Assembly (NCBI GenBank): GCA_022749755.1
Contig: CM040448.1
Coordinates: forward strand, 8,678,481 to 8,742,480
DNA: 64,000 nucleotides
Reading direction: 5' to 3'
From: Azadirachta indica
Lineage: Eukaryota; Streptophyta; Magnoliopsida; Sapindales; Meliaceae
The first letter of the stretch is position 1, and each line of letters begins with the position of its first letter. This document shows, in pieces, positions 48,365 to 60,592 of this stretch. Below the pieces are notes generated by a model, which ran no database searches, was not told the origin of the DNA, and was given only the letters and a program-made list of their open reading frames with translations. The translations under genes and the position numbers were made by a program.

Positions 48365-49165
48365 CTGTCATTCTTAAAAGAAAATTGATAGCAAATTTTT
48401 AATAAAATTTTATTAATTATTTAGTTATTAAAAATAATTTTTTAGAAAAATTGTATAATTATTTTAATAAACAAAAATTTAAAACTATTTTATAAATAAA
48501 TAATATAAGATTTTTTAAAATAAAATAAGAGTATTGTAAACAATTTAATTTTATTAAAAAAAGTTTAAAAATTTTTCTTCTTAAAAATTGAAAATTTAAA
48601 TTTTTTCCATAAAAAAAATCTTTGTAATTCTTAAAAAATCCCTTTTTTTTTTTGTTAACCAAACGGCACCAAAATTGTAATATTAATTTTTTAACTAATA
48701 AAAAAGTGAAACTAAATTGGTTAACTATTGATGGTGTTAAATAAAATAACAATATTTTATTTTAATTAACTTTTTTTAAAAATAACCTGTCATAAATTCT
48801 TAATTTTTAAATAAAATAATAATATAAATTATTAGGATTGATTTGTAGATAATTAATAAGAGTCTAAAAATAAATTATAATCAGGAGTTTTAAGGTTTAT
48901 TTATATATAATTAAAGTAAATATAGATTATTGAAAAGGATAGAGAATTGTTTGACATTTTATTTAAATAATTGAAGACAAGTATTTTCTTGGAAATTTTA
49001 TTTTGTTTTCACATACATCACTTCTTTCAACGTCCTTTGCTATTATAAAAGAGAAAATTGGTGCAAAGATATTCTGAAATATTTCTCAATCAGCCACAAA
49101 ATTCCAGGAGAGAGTATTTAACCGACAAAGAAATTAAAGTCAGGTTGAATATTTATTATATATAT
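48365..49165 (+). repeat. Cluster repeat, block II, left part
   Basis: It matches 41460-42245: ATTGTATAATTATTTTAATAAAC, CCAAACGGCACCAAAAT, ATTATTAGGATTGATTTGTAGATAAT, CTTGGAAATTTTATTTTGTTT, CAACGTCCTTTGCTA, ATTCCAGGAGAGAGTA. It is cut at 49165 by an LTR retroelement and continues at 54848. Confidence 0.8.
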
Positions 49166-50874
49166 TATTGGACTATTTTTTCAATATGCAAAATTAAGTT
49201 AATTTTTTGCCTCCATGTTAGCCTAATAAGATAACTATTAGATTTATATTAAAGAATAAAAGCCCATAATATAAAGGGTGAAAGTTCAAATTCATAAAAT
49301 TTTAACAATATTTTTTATTTAAGTCAAATCTAATGAATAGTTTTTTGAGTGAAATCATATTTCATTTGAATTATAGGTAAACTAGAATATTGAATTATTT
49401 TTAATTAGAATTCCACTAAATTTTAGATTATCTTCAATCAAAAGCTCATTTGAATTAATTTTTAAAATAACCTAACAAATTAATAAGTATATAAAAGAAA
49501 AAAAGAGAAGAAGAACCTAATAAATAACCTAATAAATATCGAGTTGAATTCAATATTTATATTTTCCATATCTTCATTTATTGATTATTTATTCTTTTTT
49601 ATTTTAAATATTTATGTTTTGTTGTAAAATTATCTGAAATTTTAGTATTTGACCTAAAAAAAATCAGAATATTAATTGTGTACCAATTTTTCCCTCCTCA
49701 GAAAATATCAGCTTTAATTAGATTTTACATGGGCGACTTGAAAAGCACCACCACTCAGTGGATAAATTTTAATGATCACTAATTACTTACATTTCATGCT
49801 TCTTTAATGTAAAACTACATGTTGATGATGATATTATTAGAACAATAGATGGTAGTGAAGCAACTACAATACCACAAGTATCTTCCTTGCAAGGATCTCT
49901 GTCCTAAATCGTACATTTGTTAATACCCCAGAAAGCTTGTATAGAATTAATATATATGTATGTATACATGTGGGATTAATAAGGCCTAAATTTATATATT
50001 TACACCTTAAATTGCCATGCTGAGATTGAGAGAAAACAATTAATATAATATTGGTTAGTTAATCCCCAACAACATAATTTATGTTATAGTATGTATATAT
50101 ATACATGTACTCATACCAAATATATTGTATATTGCGTCATGTGGTGTCAATTAATCTATATAAGATATCAACTAATATTGAAATTCTTTATATATATATA
50201 TATATATATTAAGTATTTATGGTAGTTTATGGGTGCTATAATCATCTTTCGCAATTTGGCTTGACAAATTAATTAATTTCCTTATTTAATACTATTGGAT
50301 TCCTGCGATAAGAGAATATGTAAATATTTGCTAGTAATTAATTATTATATATATGATTATTATTATTATTGTTATTTGAGATTTGGGTTTGGTGTAAGTG
50401 ACAAGAATATTCATGGCTATGAAAAGAGATCTGATGGTGCATTAACATACGGTAAGACTTAAATTCAGTAAATTACTAAAGAGTAGTCTATAAAAATTCC
50501 TTGATACCATGGCCTAATAGTATTCTTAAGTCTAAAGATGCCGAGTGCAACATCATATCACACTGACGACCCTGTTAAAATTACAGGTTAGATTTCATGG
50601 CATTCTTATCTGTTAATAATTCTCATATGATTACTAATTTTTAACTATCTACAATATAACTCAAAAAATTTATAATTCACTATTTTTAGGCACACTATAC
50701 TTATGTGATGATTTGAAGATATTATAATTTTAAGTTTGTTATGATATTAAAATAATTTGAGTTATCTCCATACCTTTTGATATTAAAGTAAAGGAACCTT
50801 GGACTATCAAAAAAATGATGTGCCTCCACAGTATTGATATTATGCAAAAAAGGGCCAAAAATATACACATATTG

Positions 50875-51137
50875 CAACTTCGCGCTACTAAAATTACGCT
50901 TAGAAAGGCCTAACACTGCAAATTCACATTGCCAATACTATGCATACATTGCAGCTCCATGCTGCCAAGACTATGCTTAGAATGGCCAAATACTGTAGCT
51001 ACGTGTTGTCAAAACTATGCTGAAAAGGGCTCAACACTTCAGCTCCGTGCAACCAAAACTACGCCCAAAAGGAGCCTAACATTATAGTTTCGCGCTGCCA
51101 AAACTACGCTTAGAAGGGCCTAACACTGCTACTCCAC
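50875..51137. repeat. 44-bp minisatellite, left part
   Basis: About six units with the pattern GCAGCTCCGCGCTGCCAAAACTACGCTTAGAAGGGCCTAACACT and many substitutions; one unit is shortened. It is interrupted at 51138 by an LTR and resumes at 52962. Confidence 0.88.
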
Positions 51138-52961
51138 TGTAACACTCCAAATTTTGCCATAACATGACAAGATTTGAAATGACACTCACATTCCCAAACT
51201 ACAATCTATCTCCACCTTACAAATCACAAATTTTCTCAAAATACAATATCAAACTTCAAAATATGTGTAATGAACATATTACTAAAATATCAACCCAAAT
51301 GTCACCTTAAAAAATGTATTCCTTATAAATTTAGCTCAAGAATAATTAATAGAATTTAAATCTTTTACTTACAATACCAAATAAATATAAATTAATAAGG
51401 ACAATATTGAATTATCTATAAAGAGTATATAAAGTACAACGCTAATTTCTAAAATGAATCCAGCATCTCGCCACTTATCTCGCCACTCTAAGCACAAATA
51501 TAATTTATAAAATATCAACTGGTAAGGGGTGAGTTACTTACTCAATAAGTAAATTCATGCACAACTTTTAATGCTTAAAAATCATTTAAACCACAAAACA
51601 ATTATCTTTAAGAATTATTTAACAATAAATATTTATATAGGAAATCATTAATTAAAGAAAAATATTTAATAAAATGTAAGCATGATCACAACTTTTAATA
51701 AAATTAATTTATAAAAAAAAGAAACAACTAATTGAATACTTAATAAAATTATTTAACTCATGTCTCGTAATATCACCAAAACTTCGATGTCTCATTTATC
51801 ACAATACAGTATAATAGTACTCCAGAAATCCGATCTTTAATGGTCAATAAGTATACAATAGTAATCTAACTAGCCAGTCGATAATAGTAATAGTAACAAA
51901 AATAATCACTATTGGCAATGAGCCAAACTTATAAAGCCTTAAACTTATATATTCATAATCTGTCTTTTCAGTTTCTTACTAAAAAATCTTAATTCAATAA
52001 TTTTTAACTCTTAATTTGTTAATTGGATTAAACTAAATTTTTATAGAATTACTGAAGACACATAAAAATATCTTGTTCAAAATTTTCATAACATTTGGAC
52101 ATCAAAAACATTTTCAAAATATTTTCCTTTTCGAGTACAGATAAACTGTCCTGAAATTTTTAGATTTGAGGTTCAACAATTTGAAAATTCATCACAATTT
52201 TTATAAAATCGCAAAAATCACAAAACTTTGCAGAATATCAATAGACCTGTATGTAAAGCAATATGTCAATTTTTAGAATATTTAAAGATCATTTGGTTGA
52301 TCAAATAAATATATATTTTCGGACCTACAGCAAAAATTAATGTTCCTCATAACAGCAGAGTAACATTTGAAAAATCATTAAAAATTGATTCTTAACCGAT
52401 TGCAACAAAATAAAATTTTATAAATTCTTTAATGAATTTAGTTTAATATCATAAAAAGATTATTAATAAAAAATACCTGAAAGTCTATATTTTAATTATC
52501 AATAAATAGTCTATTAAGAAAACTCTGTAAAATGCTAATTCTAATAACCATCAATTAATTCTCAATCAATAATCTAATCAATCGAATATGTAACGTATAC
52601 ATAGGATCATCTTAAAGATATTTGAATAGGGAATAAGTTAAGGCACATTCTCTTCTTTTTGATTTCCTTCCTATTCTTTTTTCTTCTTCTCTTTAATTTT
52701 CTCTCTTTTTCTCTTCCCTTTACTTTTCTCTCTCTCTCTGCCCTTTTTTTTTACTGGCATAAGAGAATAAGAATTCTGATAATAAACTTGTTTAACCTAA
52801 ACTACACATTATGTAAAGTATCACTCAACTCTTTTAACTTTTCATTTTATACTTTTTACTCATAATAAAATTTCTATTTTTGAATAGTTCCATTCTTTTC
52901 AAAAATACATATATCCATCGATCATAAGTAAACTTTATCTAAGTAAATATACTTGTTTTAT
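51138..52961 (+). mobile_element. Ty3/gypsy-type LTR lying within the minisatellite
   Basis: It starts TGTAACACTCCAAATTTTG. From about 51595 to 52961 it matches 56811-58700, whose far end reads GTTCGGGTATTACA, the inverted form of the start, as in many gypsy LTRs. The right end of this copy is missing by about 75 bases. TTTTTCTCTCTCTTTTTC near 52690 and ATAAGAATTCTGAT near 52770 are shared by both copies. No internal region of the element is present. Confidence 0.7.
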
Positions 52962-53220
52962 AAACTATGCATACATTCAGCTCCGCGCTGCTAAGACTAT
53001 GCCTAAAAAGGTTAAACCCTAAACTTCAATGCTGCCAAAACTATACATATATTGTAGTATTGCGCTGTCAATATTACGCCCAGAAGAGCCTAACACTACA
53101 ACTTCGTGTTGTGAAAATTATGCGTAGAAGGGCCAAATATTGTAACTCCACGCTACCAAAACTATATTTAGAAAGGCCAAACAATATAGTTCTGTGCTGT
53201 TAAAATTACAAAGTTTAGAA
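52962..53220. repeat. 44-bp minisatellite, right part
   Basis: The array continues after the LTR with about five more units (CAGCTCCGCGCTGCTAAGACTATGCC...). It decays at about 53220 into looser repeats containing CACATGCATCCATGCGATGCCAAAA and CACATGCATGCATGCAATACCAAAAG (53270-53390). Confidence 0.85.
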
Positions 53221-54428
53221 GCACCAAATAGTACTTACAAGGTACAACATCATTTGCTCAAAAAATTCACATGCATCCATGCGATGCCAAAAATTATTAA
53301 ATCCAGAATAACCAAATCGTACCTATAAGGTACCGATGTTTTCTACTCAGTAAAGCCACATGCATGCATGCAATACCAAAAGCCTCCTTTACAATAAATA
53401 AAATAAATCTCACTCGAACTATTAGAAATTACTCTTATGGTAAACAAAACAATGTCCCCTTTAATTACCGAAAGGCGATAGATTAAATAATGTTCCTTTA
53501 AATTACTAAAAATTATTCTCGCAGTAAATATAAGAAAGTCTTCTTAAGCTATTAAAAAGTAAAATATTGACACATTAGTCTCGCGATAAATAAAATTAAG
53601 TCTCCTAGTACTACCAAAATACCAATTGCTTGCTCAAATAAACTAAATATACACCCTTTAATATCAAGTTACAAAATCTAGATGGACACAAAAATATACC
53701 ACCAAGATCACAATTTTCACTAAAATAAGCCAAAATCATGTACCGCTGCGGTGTCAAAATGCAAAGCTTAGAGAAACAAAAATAAATATACCTTTGTTGT
53801 GCCTACGCCTAACCTAACAAAACCAAATATTATACCTTCACTATGTTAACTTCAAAAATCTAGGGGAACAAAAGTTATATACTTGTGTAACACCAATATT
53901 TTAATTAAAAGAAAAAACTATGGTGAAATATCTTAGCATCTGAGCAAAAAAATGCATAACAAAAAAAAATGAAAATGGACAACAACAACATGAAAAAAGG
54001 CCAAATCAGAAGTCAAAATAAATAAAGCACAAGTTTACAAATAACATTATATAAGGAAGAATTTTCATTAGAAAAGGAAGTAAGAACCTTGAACTTAATA
54101 CCACTCAATCTCATTGTCTGATCTCACTCTCATCGACAAAAAAATCATCTATCTTTTCACGATTTATTGGAACTAAAAAGGTTAAGAGTTACAGATAAGC
54201 TATTTATGAATTCAAAATGTACTTATCACATTATGTTAATCAAGATTTCTTTAATTAAGATCTACCCTTTGTCATTTCTCGAATAATAAAATATTAGCTA
54301 CTTCTTTTGAAATTATCATATAAAAGAGAATAAGTGATCTTAGAAAATTTGGTAAAAAGTATTGGGTTTTCGGGTTCTTCATTAATTTCAAATAGTAACT
54401 ACACTACTTTCGAAACTGAAAGACTTAC
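53221..54428. other. Interior of the LTR retroelement, no coding sequence
   Basis: It contains degenerate repeats such as TACCTATAAGGTACCGATG, ACTTACAAGGTACAACATC, and CTCGCAGTAAATA / CTCGCGATAAATA. No protease, reverse transcriptase or integrase motif was found in any frame. Confidence 0.5.
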
Positions 54429-54847
54429 TGTTAGACTATTTTTCAACATGCAAAATTAAGTTAATTTTTCACCTCCATGTTAGCCTAATAAGATAGATAT
54501 TAGATCCTTATTAAAGAACGACACTCACAAGATAAAGGATAAAGATCTAAATTCATAAAACTTTAATCAATATTTTTTATTTAGGTCAAATATAATGAAG
54601 AATCTTTTGTGAGAAGTTATATTTCATTTGAATTATAGGTAAAGCAAAATATTGAATTATCTTTAATTAGAACTCCACTAAATCCTAAATTATTTTCAAT
54701 CAGAATCTCACTTGAACTCGTTTTTTCAAATAACCTAACAAATCAACGAGTATATAAAGAAAAAAAAAAAGAGAAGAAGGATGTATTTTTCTCCACATAC
54801 AAAAAAATTTACTGGTTGATATCAAATGATGAAATCTGATATCAACA

Positions 54848-55558
54848 TATATATATTTGTGTGTATATATATATAAATATATATATATATTCTCATCTCA
54901 AATATCTTATGAACTATTAAATTAATCAACTTTCTTAAAATACAATGAATTTTGATTAAACATTAATTTAGGTCGAATAATTTATGAAGTCGCCCATTAA
55001 TAATTTAGTTGTTAAAATTACATTTATCTTAACTCTTAATTCTTGATACATAATTATGTATTATTTATTTAGACAAATTTTTTTCTAATTGGATGTGGCT
55101 ATTTCAGTGAATTTTTTTTCTTAAATAAAAGTAGATTTGGTCCAAATTGAGAGTAGACTTCTACAAGCTATGCTAGAATCGCTATTATCTTTACTCCTAT
55201 TTTTAGGGGTTTGTTTGATATATCATTTCAAGTAAAGATTTTTTTGGAGTAATATTTTTAACAAAATTTTATTAATTATTTAATTGTTACAAATAATTTT
55301 TGAGAAAAATTGTATAATTATTTTAACAAGCAAAATTTTAAAATTATATTATCAATAAATAACATAAAATTTTTAAAAGAATATAATAATATTTTAAACA
55401 ATTTATTTTTAAAAACCAAGTTAAAAATATTTTTGTACTAAAATTTCAAAATTTAAATTTTTTTATGGAGGAAGAAAATAATTTATTTAATTCTCAACAA
55501 AAAATTTTCTATTGTTAACTAAATAAGACTAAAACTTTACAATTAATTTTCTTGTGGG
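54848..55558 (+). repeat. Cluster repeat, block II, right part
   Basis: It matches 42265-42965 (TCTCATCTCAAATATCTTATGA, TAATTATGTATTATTTATTTAGACA, GTTTGTTTGATATATCATTTCAAGTAAAG). Together with 48365-49165 it forms one cluster repeat split by the LTR element. A TA-rich run is present at 54848-54895. Confidence 0.8.
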
Positions 55559-55559
55559 G

Positions 55560-55950
55560 TTAATAAGTGAGGGAATGTTTTAAAATTTAAACACGCAAAG
55601 CGACCTGACCAAATAACTTTTGCATTGCCTCGAAGTACAACGGTACAGAATGCCCAGTCCATCGCACGTGAGACGGTCCTTCGGAAATTACACGGTGAGT
55701 GGGAGGTTTCTTTTTAGTCTTATTTTCTCTTGAATCACTCTTCTGCCTGCAAGAGCCAAAAGCTGTACCACGCATCCCCCGACACTCCTTGCTATTATCA
55801 TTTTTCTTAGTACTACTGCTACTGCTACTGCTGCTGCTACTACTACTACTCCTACTACTACTACTACTACTACTACTAATAATAATAATAATAGTAATTA
55901 GTCAAAAAAATCAACGTAAATTTAAGCCAGTGAACTGGAACCGAAATAGT
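55560..55950 (+). pseudogene. Copy of the ankyrin-gene 5' region without the gene
   Basis: It matches 43010-43400 (ACGCAAAGCGACCTGACC, CATCGCACGTGAGACGG, CCTTCGGAAATTACACGGTGAGTGGGAGG, GTGAACTGGAACCGAAATAGTCAGCTAA). Where the ankyrin gene should start, the sequence changes near 55960 to intron 3 of a reversed copy of the membrane-protein gene. The block holds an ACT/TAC-rich microsatellite at about 55808-55885. Confidence 0.78.
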
Positions 55951-55982
55951 CAGCTAAAATCTTTATAATATGGCTATCAAAC

Positions 55983-56699
55983 TTAGTTGCTGAAACAAAC
56001 ATAAGATATAAGAGCAAGGATGAAATGCAAACTAACATCATCAAACAGTATATCGGAGGATTTAATTTCTCTAAAAATATGTTGCTTCCATATCAGCATT
56101 TGAATAACTCCAGTGAAAATTTTAGGTCTTTTGTCACTTGATTCCCCTTCACTGTCAGGATATTCTGCAGAACCAGGCAACTTAACCAATTATTGCAGGA
56201 TATATTATTATACACACGAAAAATCCCTATCTAATTTCCTTAACTTGTCACTTTCAAAAAGATGATTATCCAATCTGTCTCCCAAGAGCCCTTCTTCATC
56301 CTCCCAGCAGTACCCTAATGGTTTGTCTAACTGCAATCATTAGCCCGAAGTTAAACCAGGTAAGGAATTATCAGCATCAGTAAAAGGGATTTTATAATTT
56401 GCTTGCTTCGATATTATTGAATATTATATATCAAAATCCCAAAGCTTCTCAAACATCATAACACTAAATCAATAGAATTTCAATATAAATATAAGAAAGT
56501 TCTTAGAATAAATATAATTTAAAAAGAAGTGTTGCTGAAACCTGTGGCTGGTTGACATCGCCTTCTTCTACCTAAGAATCATGCAATTTGATTTTCTTCA
56601 TGTCAAAAGGATCTTGTTCTTCTTTAAATCTTCCATCTGGAAAAGACCAACGATTTTTTTAATTGCATCAACTAAGTGCATTAAATCCTCCATAAACAT
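55983..56699 (-). pseudogene. Relic copy 3 of the membrane-protein gene: exons 1-3 only
   Basis: Exon 1 copy at 56699-56543 starts MFMEDLMHLVDAIKKIVGLFQMEDLKKNKI but soon meets a stop. Exon 2 copy at about 56340-56255 (KPLGYCWEDEEGLL) has lost six bases. Exon 3 copy at about 56163-56036 reads YPDSEGESSDKRPKIFTGVI and IFREIKSSDILFDD. Exon 4 with the membrane helices is missing because the sequence is fused at about 55960-55980 to the ankyrin promoter copy. The upstream region is split by an LTR at 56807-58757. Confidence 0.8.
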
Positions 56700-56806
56700 C
56701 TCAGATTTTCTTTTTCTTTTTCTTTCTTTTTCTTCAGAACAATGCCTTCCTTCAGCAAGGAGCAATACTTGATGACACTTGTGCTTAAACTCACTTATAA
56801 CCAACA

Positions 56807-58757
56807 AGCCACAAAACAATTATCTTTAAAAATTATTTAACAATAAACATTTATATAGGAAATTATTACTCAAAGAAAAGCATATGATAATATGTAAGTA
56901 TGATAACAACTTTTAATAAAACTAATTTACAAAAAAAAAAAGAAACATTTAACTGAATACTTAACAAAATCATTTAACTCATATCTCGTAATATCACCAG
57001 TATTTCGATGTATCATTTATTACAATGCGGTATAATAATACTCTGAAAATCCGGTCATTAAATGGTTAGTAAGTGTACAACAATAATCTAGCTAACCAGT
57101 CAATAACGGTAATAGTAACAGAAATAATCATTACTGACAATGAGTCAAATCAATACAGTTTACAAAATATGACATTTTATTTAAGACAAAATTGATAACA
57201 CTTATTTTTCATGTATATTTCATACAAAACATTCAATAATTTGATAAAATATTTCTTCAAAATAACTATTTAATCATTAAAATCATTAATCATTTTGTTA
57301 TGAAATTATATAATACTTACAATAGTTTTGAAGATTAATAGAAAACACGTCATACATAAATCTACTTACCTAGACCAAACCAAAACTTTCGCTACTTCTA
57401 GCATTCAAGCCTTCCAATCACCCTATTTATAATAAAGTATAATTTAATCAAAACTATAATAATTCATTAATCTTAAACTATGCACAACTTTTTTCCAGAT
57501 CCTATTTTCTACATACAATTCCTTTAACTATGTATCAATAACTTTATCACATTTTAGAATTCTTTGAATTATAACATCAAAATCCTTGTTCTTAGAACTC
57601 TTTAGACCTTAAATAATGAAAGTTTCAGCATTTACTCAAGTATAAAACAATATATTATAAAGCCTTAAACTTATATATATTCATAATCTGTCTTTTCAGT
57701 TTCTTACTTTCAATAATTTTGAAATCTTAACTTATTGATCAGATTAAGCTAAATTTTTACAGAATTGCTAATGACACATAAAAATATCTTGTTCAAAATT
57801 TTCATAACATTTGGATGTCGAAAACGTTTTTAAAATATTTTCCTTTTTGAGTACAAGTAAATTATTATTAAATTTTCAAATTTGAGGTTCAACGATTTGA
57901 AAATTCATCACAATTTTTATAATAATGCAAAAGTCACAAAATTTTGCAGAATATCAATAGATATATATATAAAGCAATATGTCAATTTTTACAATATTTA
58001 AAGGTCATTTGGTTGATCAAATAAGTTTATATTTTCGGGCCTGTTGCAAAAATTATTGCTCTTCAAAACCGTAGAGTAACGTTTGAAAAATCATTAAAAA
58101 TTGATTTTTAGCCGATTGCAATAAAATAAAATTCTGTAATAAATATAGTTTAATATCATAAAAAGATTATTAATAAAAAATATCCAAAACTCTATATTTT
58201 AATTATTAATAGACAGACTATTTAGACAACTCTGTAAATTTTTAATACTAATAACCATAAATTAATTTTCAATTAATAATCTGATCAATTGAATATGAAA
58301 CATATAATTAGGATCATCTGAAATTACAAGACAGACATAATTTATTTCTAAGAGAACTCGCATAAAAGATATTCGAATAAAGAATAAGTGAAGGCTCATT
58401 CTCTTCTTTTTGATTTTCTCTCTATTCTTTTTTCTTCTTTTCTTTGATATTCTCTCTTTTCCTCTTCCCTTCACTTTTCTTTCTCTTTTTTTCTTTTTTA
58501 TAGTCTAAGAGAATAAGAATTCTGATTATAAACTCGTTTAACCTAAACTACATATTATGTGAAGTATTATTCAACTCTCTTAACTTTTTATTTTATACTT
58601 TTTACTCATAATAAAATTCTTATTATCCAATAGTTCTATTCTTTTTAAAAATACACATATCCATCCATAATAAGTAAATTTTATCAAAGTAAATATACTT
58701 GTCTTATAAACTTTCAATCATTTGTATTATTTACATAATACATGAAGTTCGGGTATT
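56807..58757 (+). mobile_element. 5'-truncated Ty3/gypsy-type LTR
   Basis: It matches the LTR at 51138 from its position 51595 onward and carries the 3' end that copy lacks (AATACATGAAGTTCGGGTATTACA). It interrupts the upstream region of relic copy 3: AACCAACAAG on the left and CACTTATCACAAATTG on the right are adjacent in the other copies. The first 450 bases of the LTR are absent. Confidence 0.72.
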
Positions 58758-58764
58758 ACACACA

Positions 58765-59590
58765 GGCTCACTTATCACAAATTGATTTAATTTGTACAAG
58801 AACTGTTCGAAAAATTTGGACTCCACAGGCCTGTTTTCCCAATGTAAACACGAACATACTTGGTTGACTAAAGCGGTAAAACCCGTCAATAACGTTTATA
58901 AGAAATTAATAAATAAAACATTTATAATAAATTACTATCAAGTTCCGAATTCAATATTAACGTGTTCCCGGGTTCAGTGATAGTCTTTGTTACAATTAAA
59001 AAAAAAAGTTTAAAACGTTAGGTTCAATATTTTCGTAGAAAATAATTCAAATCTTCCGTAATGCGAGTAGTTTTACTTATGAAACTAATTAGTAACGAGT
59101 GCCAAAAAAAAAATGTAAATTCTCAGCACTTTCCATATGTTATGGTGGTCGTCTCTCGGCTAGAAATGAAAAGCAACCCAGTGAAGTGGTACGATCGAAG
59201 ACTCTCGCGTACTTAATTCACCACAAAATTCCAAGAGAACGTATTTAACGGGCAAAGAAATTAAAGTTACGTTGAATATTTTTGATTAACTTATATATAG
59301 AAAAATTAAATTTTCATCTCAAATATCTTATGATCTATCAAATTAATCAACATCCTTAAAATGCAGCAAATTTTGATTAAACATTGATTTAAGTGAAATA
59401 ATGTACAACGCCATCCATTAGTGATTTAGCTATTAGAATTACATTTATCTTGACTCTGAGTTCTTGGTATATAATTATGTAGTAATTATTTAGACATTTT
59501 TCTTTTTAATTGGATGTGGGCATTCGAGCGAATTATTTTTCTTAAATTGATGTAGATTTCGGTCTAAATTGATAGTCGAGTTTACTAATA
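58765..59590. repeat. Block III: upstream region of relic copy 3 plus start of the cluster repeat
   Basis: 58765-59050 is the upstream region shared with 30590-30866 (CACAAATTGATTTAATTTG, GGTTGACTAAAGCGG). Around 59060 lies the uninterrupted TAATGCGAGTAGTTTTACTTATG that defines the palindrome insertion site. 59110-59230 parallels 40940-41080 (CTCAGCACTTTCC, AGTGAAGTGG, CACAAAATTCC). 59230-59590 is the start of the 0.7-kb cluster repeat, cut at about 59590 by the insertion carrying AXR1 exons. Confidence 0.75.
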
Positions 59591-60592
59591 TAAAACCGGC
59601 ATTTCTTGACAGAGAGATTTGTAACAGAAATGATTTATATCATAAAGCCATGATATATTTCTATCAAGAACTTGTTTCCTAAAATTAGAGTCTATTTTAG
59701 GAAATTTCATGCAAAAGATTGTCAAAAGATTAAGACATATCGCTCATGACAGAAAAACTAAAATATTTATCATTAAAAATGGTGTCGTTTGATAAAATAA
59801 AATATGTGCAATATACTGAAAGGAAATGAAATGATGTTCTTGTAAAAAAATTCTAACCCTAAAATTATAAATATGCAATTTAGTGTGTTTTTATTATTTT
59901 CAATACTTTTAATTTTTGAAGTTAAAAAATGAGACCCTGTTTCATCCTTCGCTTCTTCTGCGGCTGCCATCCTTCTCTTCTTCTACAACCACCAATGACA
60001 CCTCTCCCAAGTCTCAACTCGGCATCACGCTATCATCACTTCTCTTCGACAATACAACACAGCCAACAGAGTACCACTGCTTGATGATTGCAAGACGCAT
60101 AACCTGCTCGCACCACTATCAGTCGCAACTCGCAAGTCACTGGCTTCTGGTTTACATCTCCACTGACTCTTTACTTTAGATTCTGTGAGTTTCATTACAG
60201 ACATTTGTTATTTAACTCGAAATTGTTTTACTCATCTGTTTGTCTCTTCTTCTTTTTCGATAACCAAATGGTAATTCAGGCTCATGCTATTGATATTTTA
60301 ACTTTCTTTATCTGCAAATTCAAGTATCATAGTTTTATTTTTGTTTTCTTAATTTTGTTAGAATTTCAGTCGTTATGCATTTGAACTTGAATGATTGTGT
60401 TGATATTTTTGTTAATGATGCGTGCAAATTAACACACGCCTTCCTGTACTTAAAGTGTTTAATTAAATGCGTGTTTGAGAGTTATAAGTGTTAGCTTGAT
60501 TTTGAATATTTGTAACCATATAAGTTAATTAACTAATTTTCTGTTTATCTTCTTAATTATTTTTTAAAATTGATGTTGTATTGAAATTGTAG

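Larger units (their letters stand above)
49166..54847 (+). mobile_element. Non-coding LTR retroelement (5.7 kb) inserted in the cluster repeat
   Basis: 49166-about 49580 and 54429-54847 are direct copies of one LTR, sharing AATATGCAAAATTAAGTTAATTTTT, CTCCATGTTAGCCTAATAAGATA and ATTTCATTTGAATTATAGGTAAA. The 3' LTR has TG...CA ends (TGTTAGACT ... GATATCAACA) and is preceded by an A/G-rich CTGAAAGACTTAC. TATAT flanks both sides, though this is low-complexity. No gag or pol is visible in the 4.8-kb interior, so it is a LARD-like non-autonomous element or a badly decayed one. The interior contains a 44-bp minisatellite and a gypsy-type LTR. Confidence 0.72.

Noticed and set aside
52659..52865. 68-codon F/L/S-rich frame
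   Set aside because: Translation of a pyrimidine-rich tract in the gypsy-type LTR; not conserved in the second copy.
55699..55968. 89-codon frame rich in leucine and isoleucine
   Set aside because: Produced by the ACT/TAC microsatellite in the copied ankyrin 5' region; the paralogous 43 kb sequence does not keep the frame.
59773..59970. Minus-strand frame beginning MAAAEEAKDETGSH
   Set aside because: Gene-like for 17 residues only and then AT-rich junk; no splice-supported continuation found. A captured first exon cannot be excluded.
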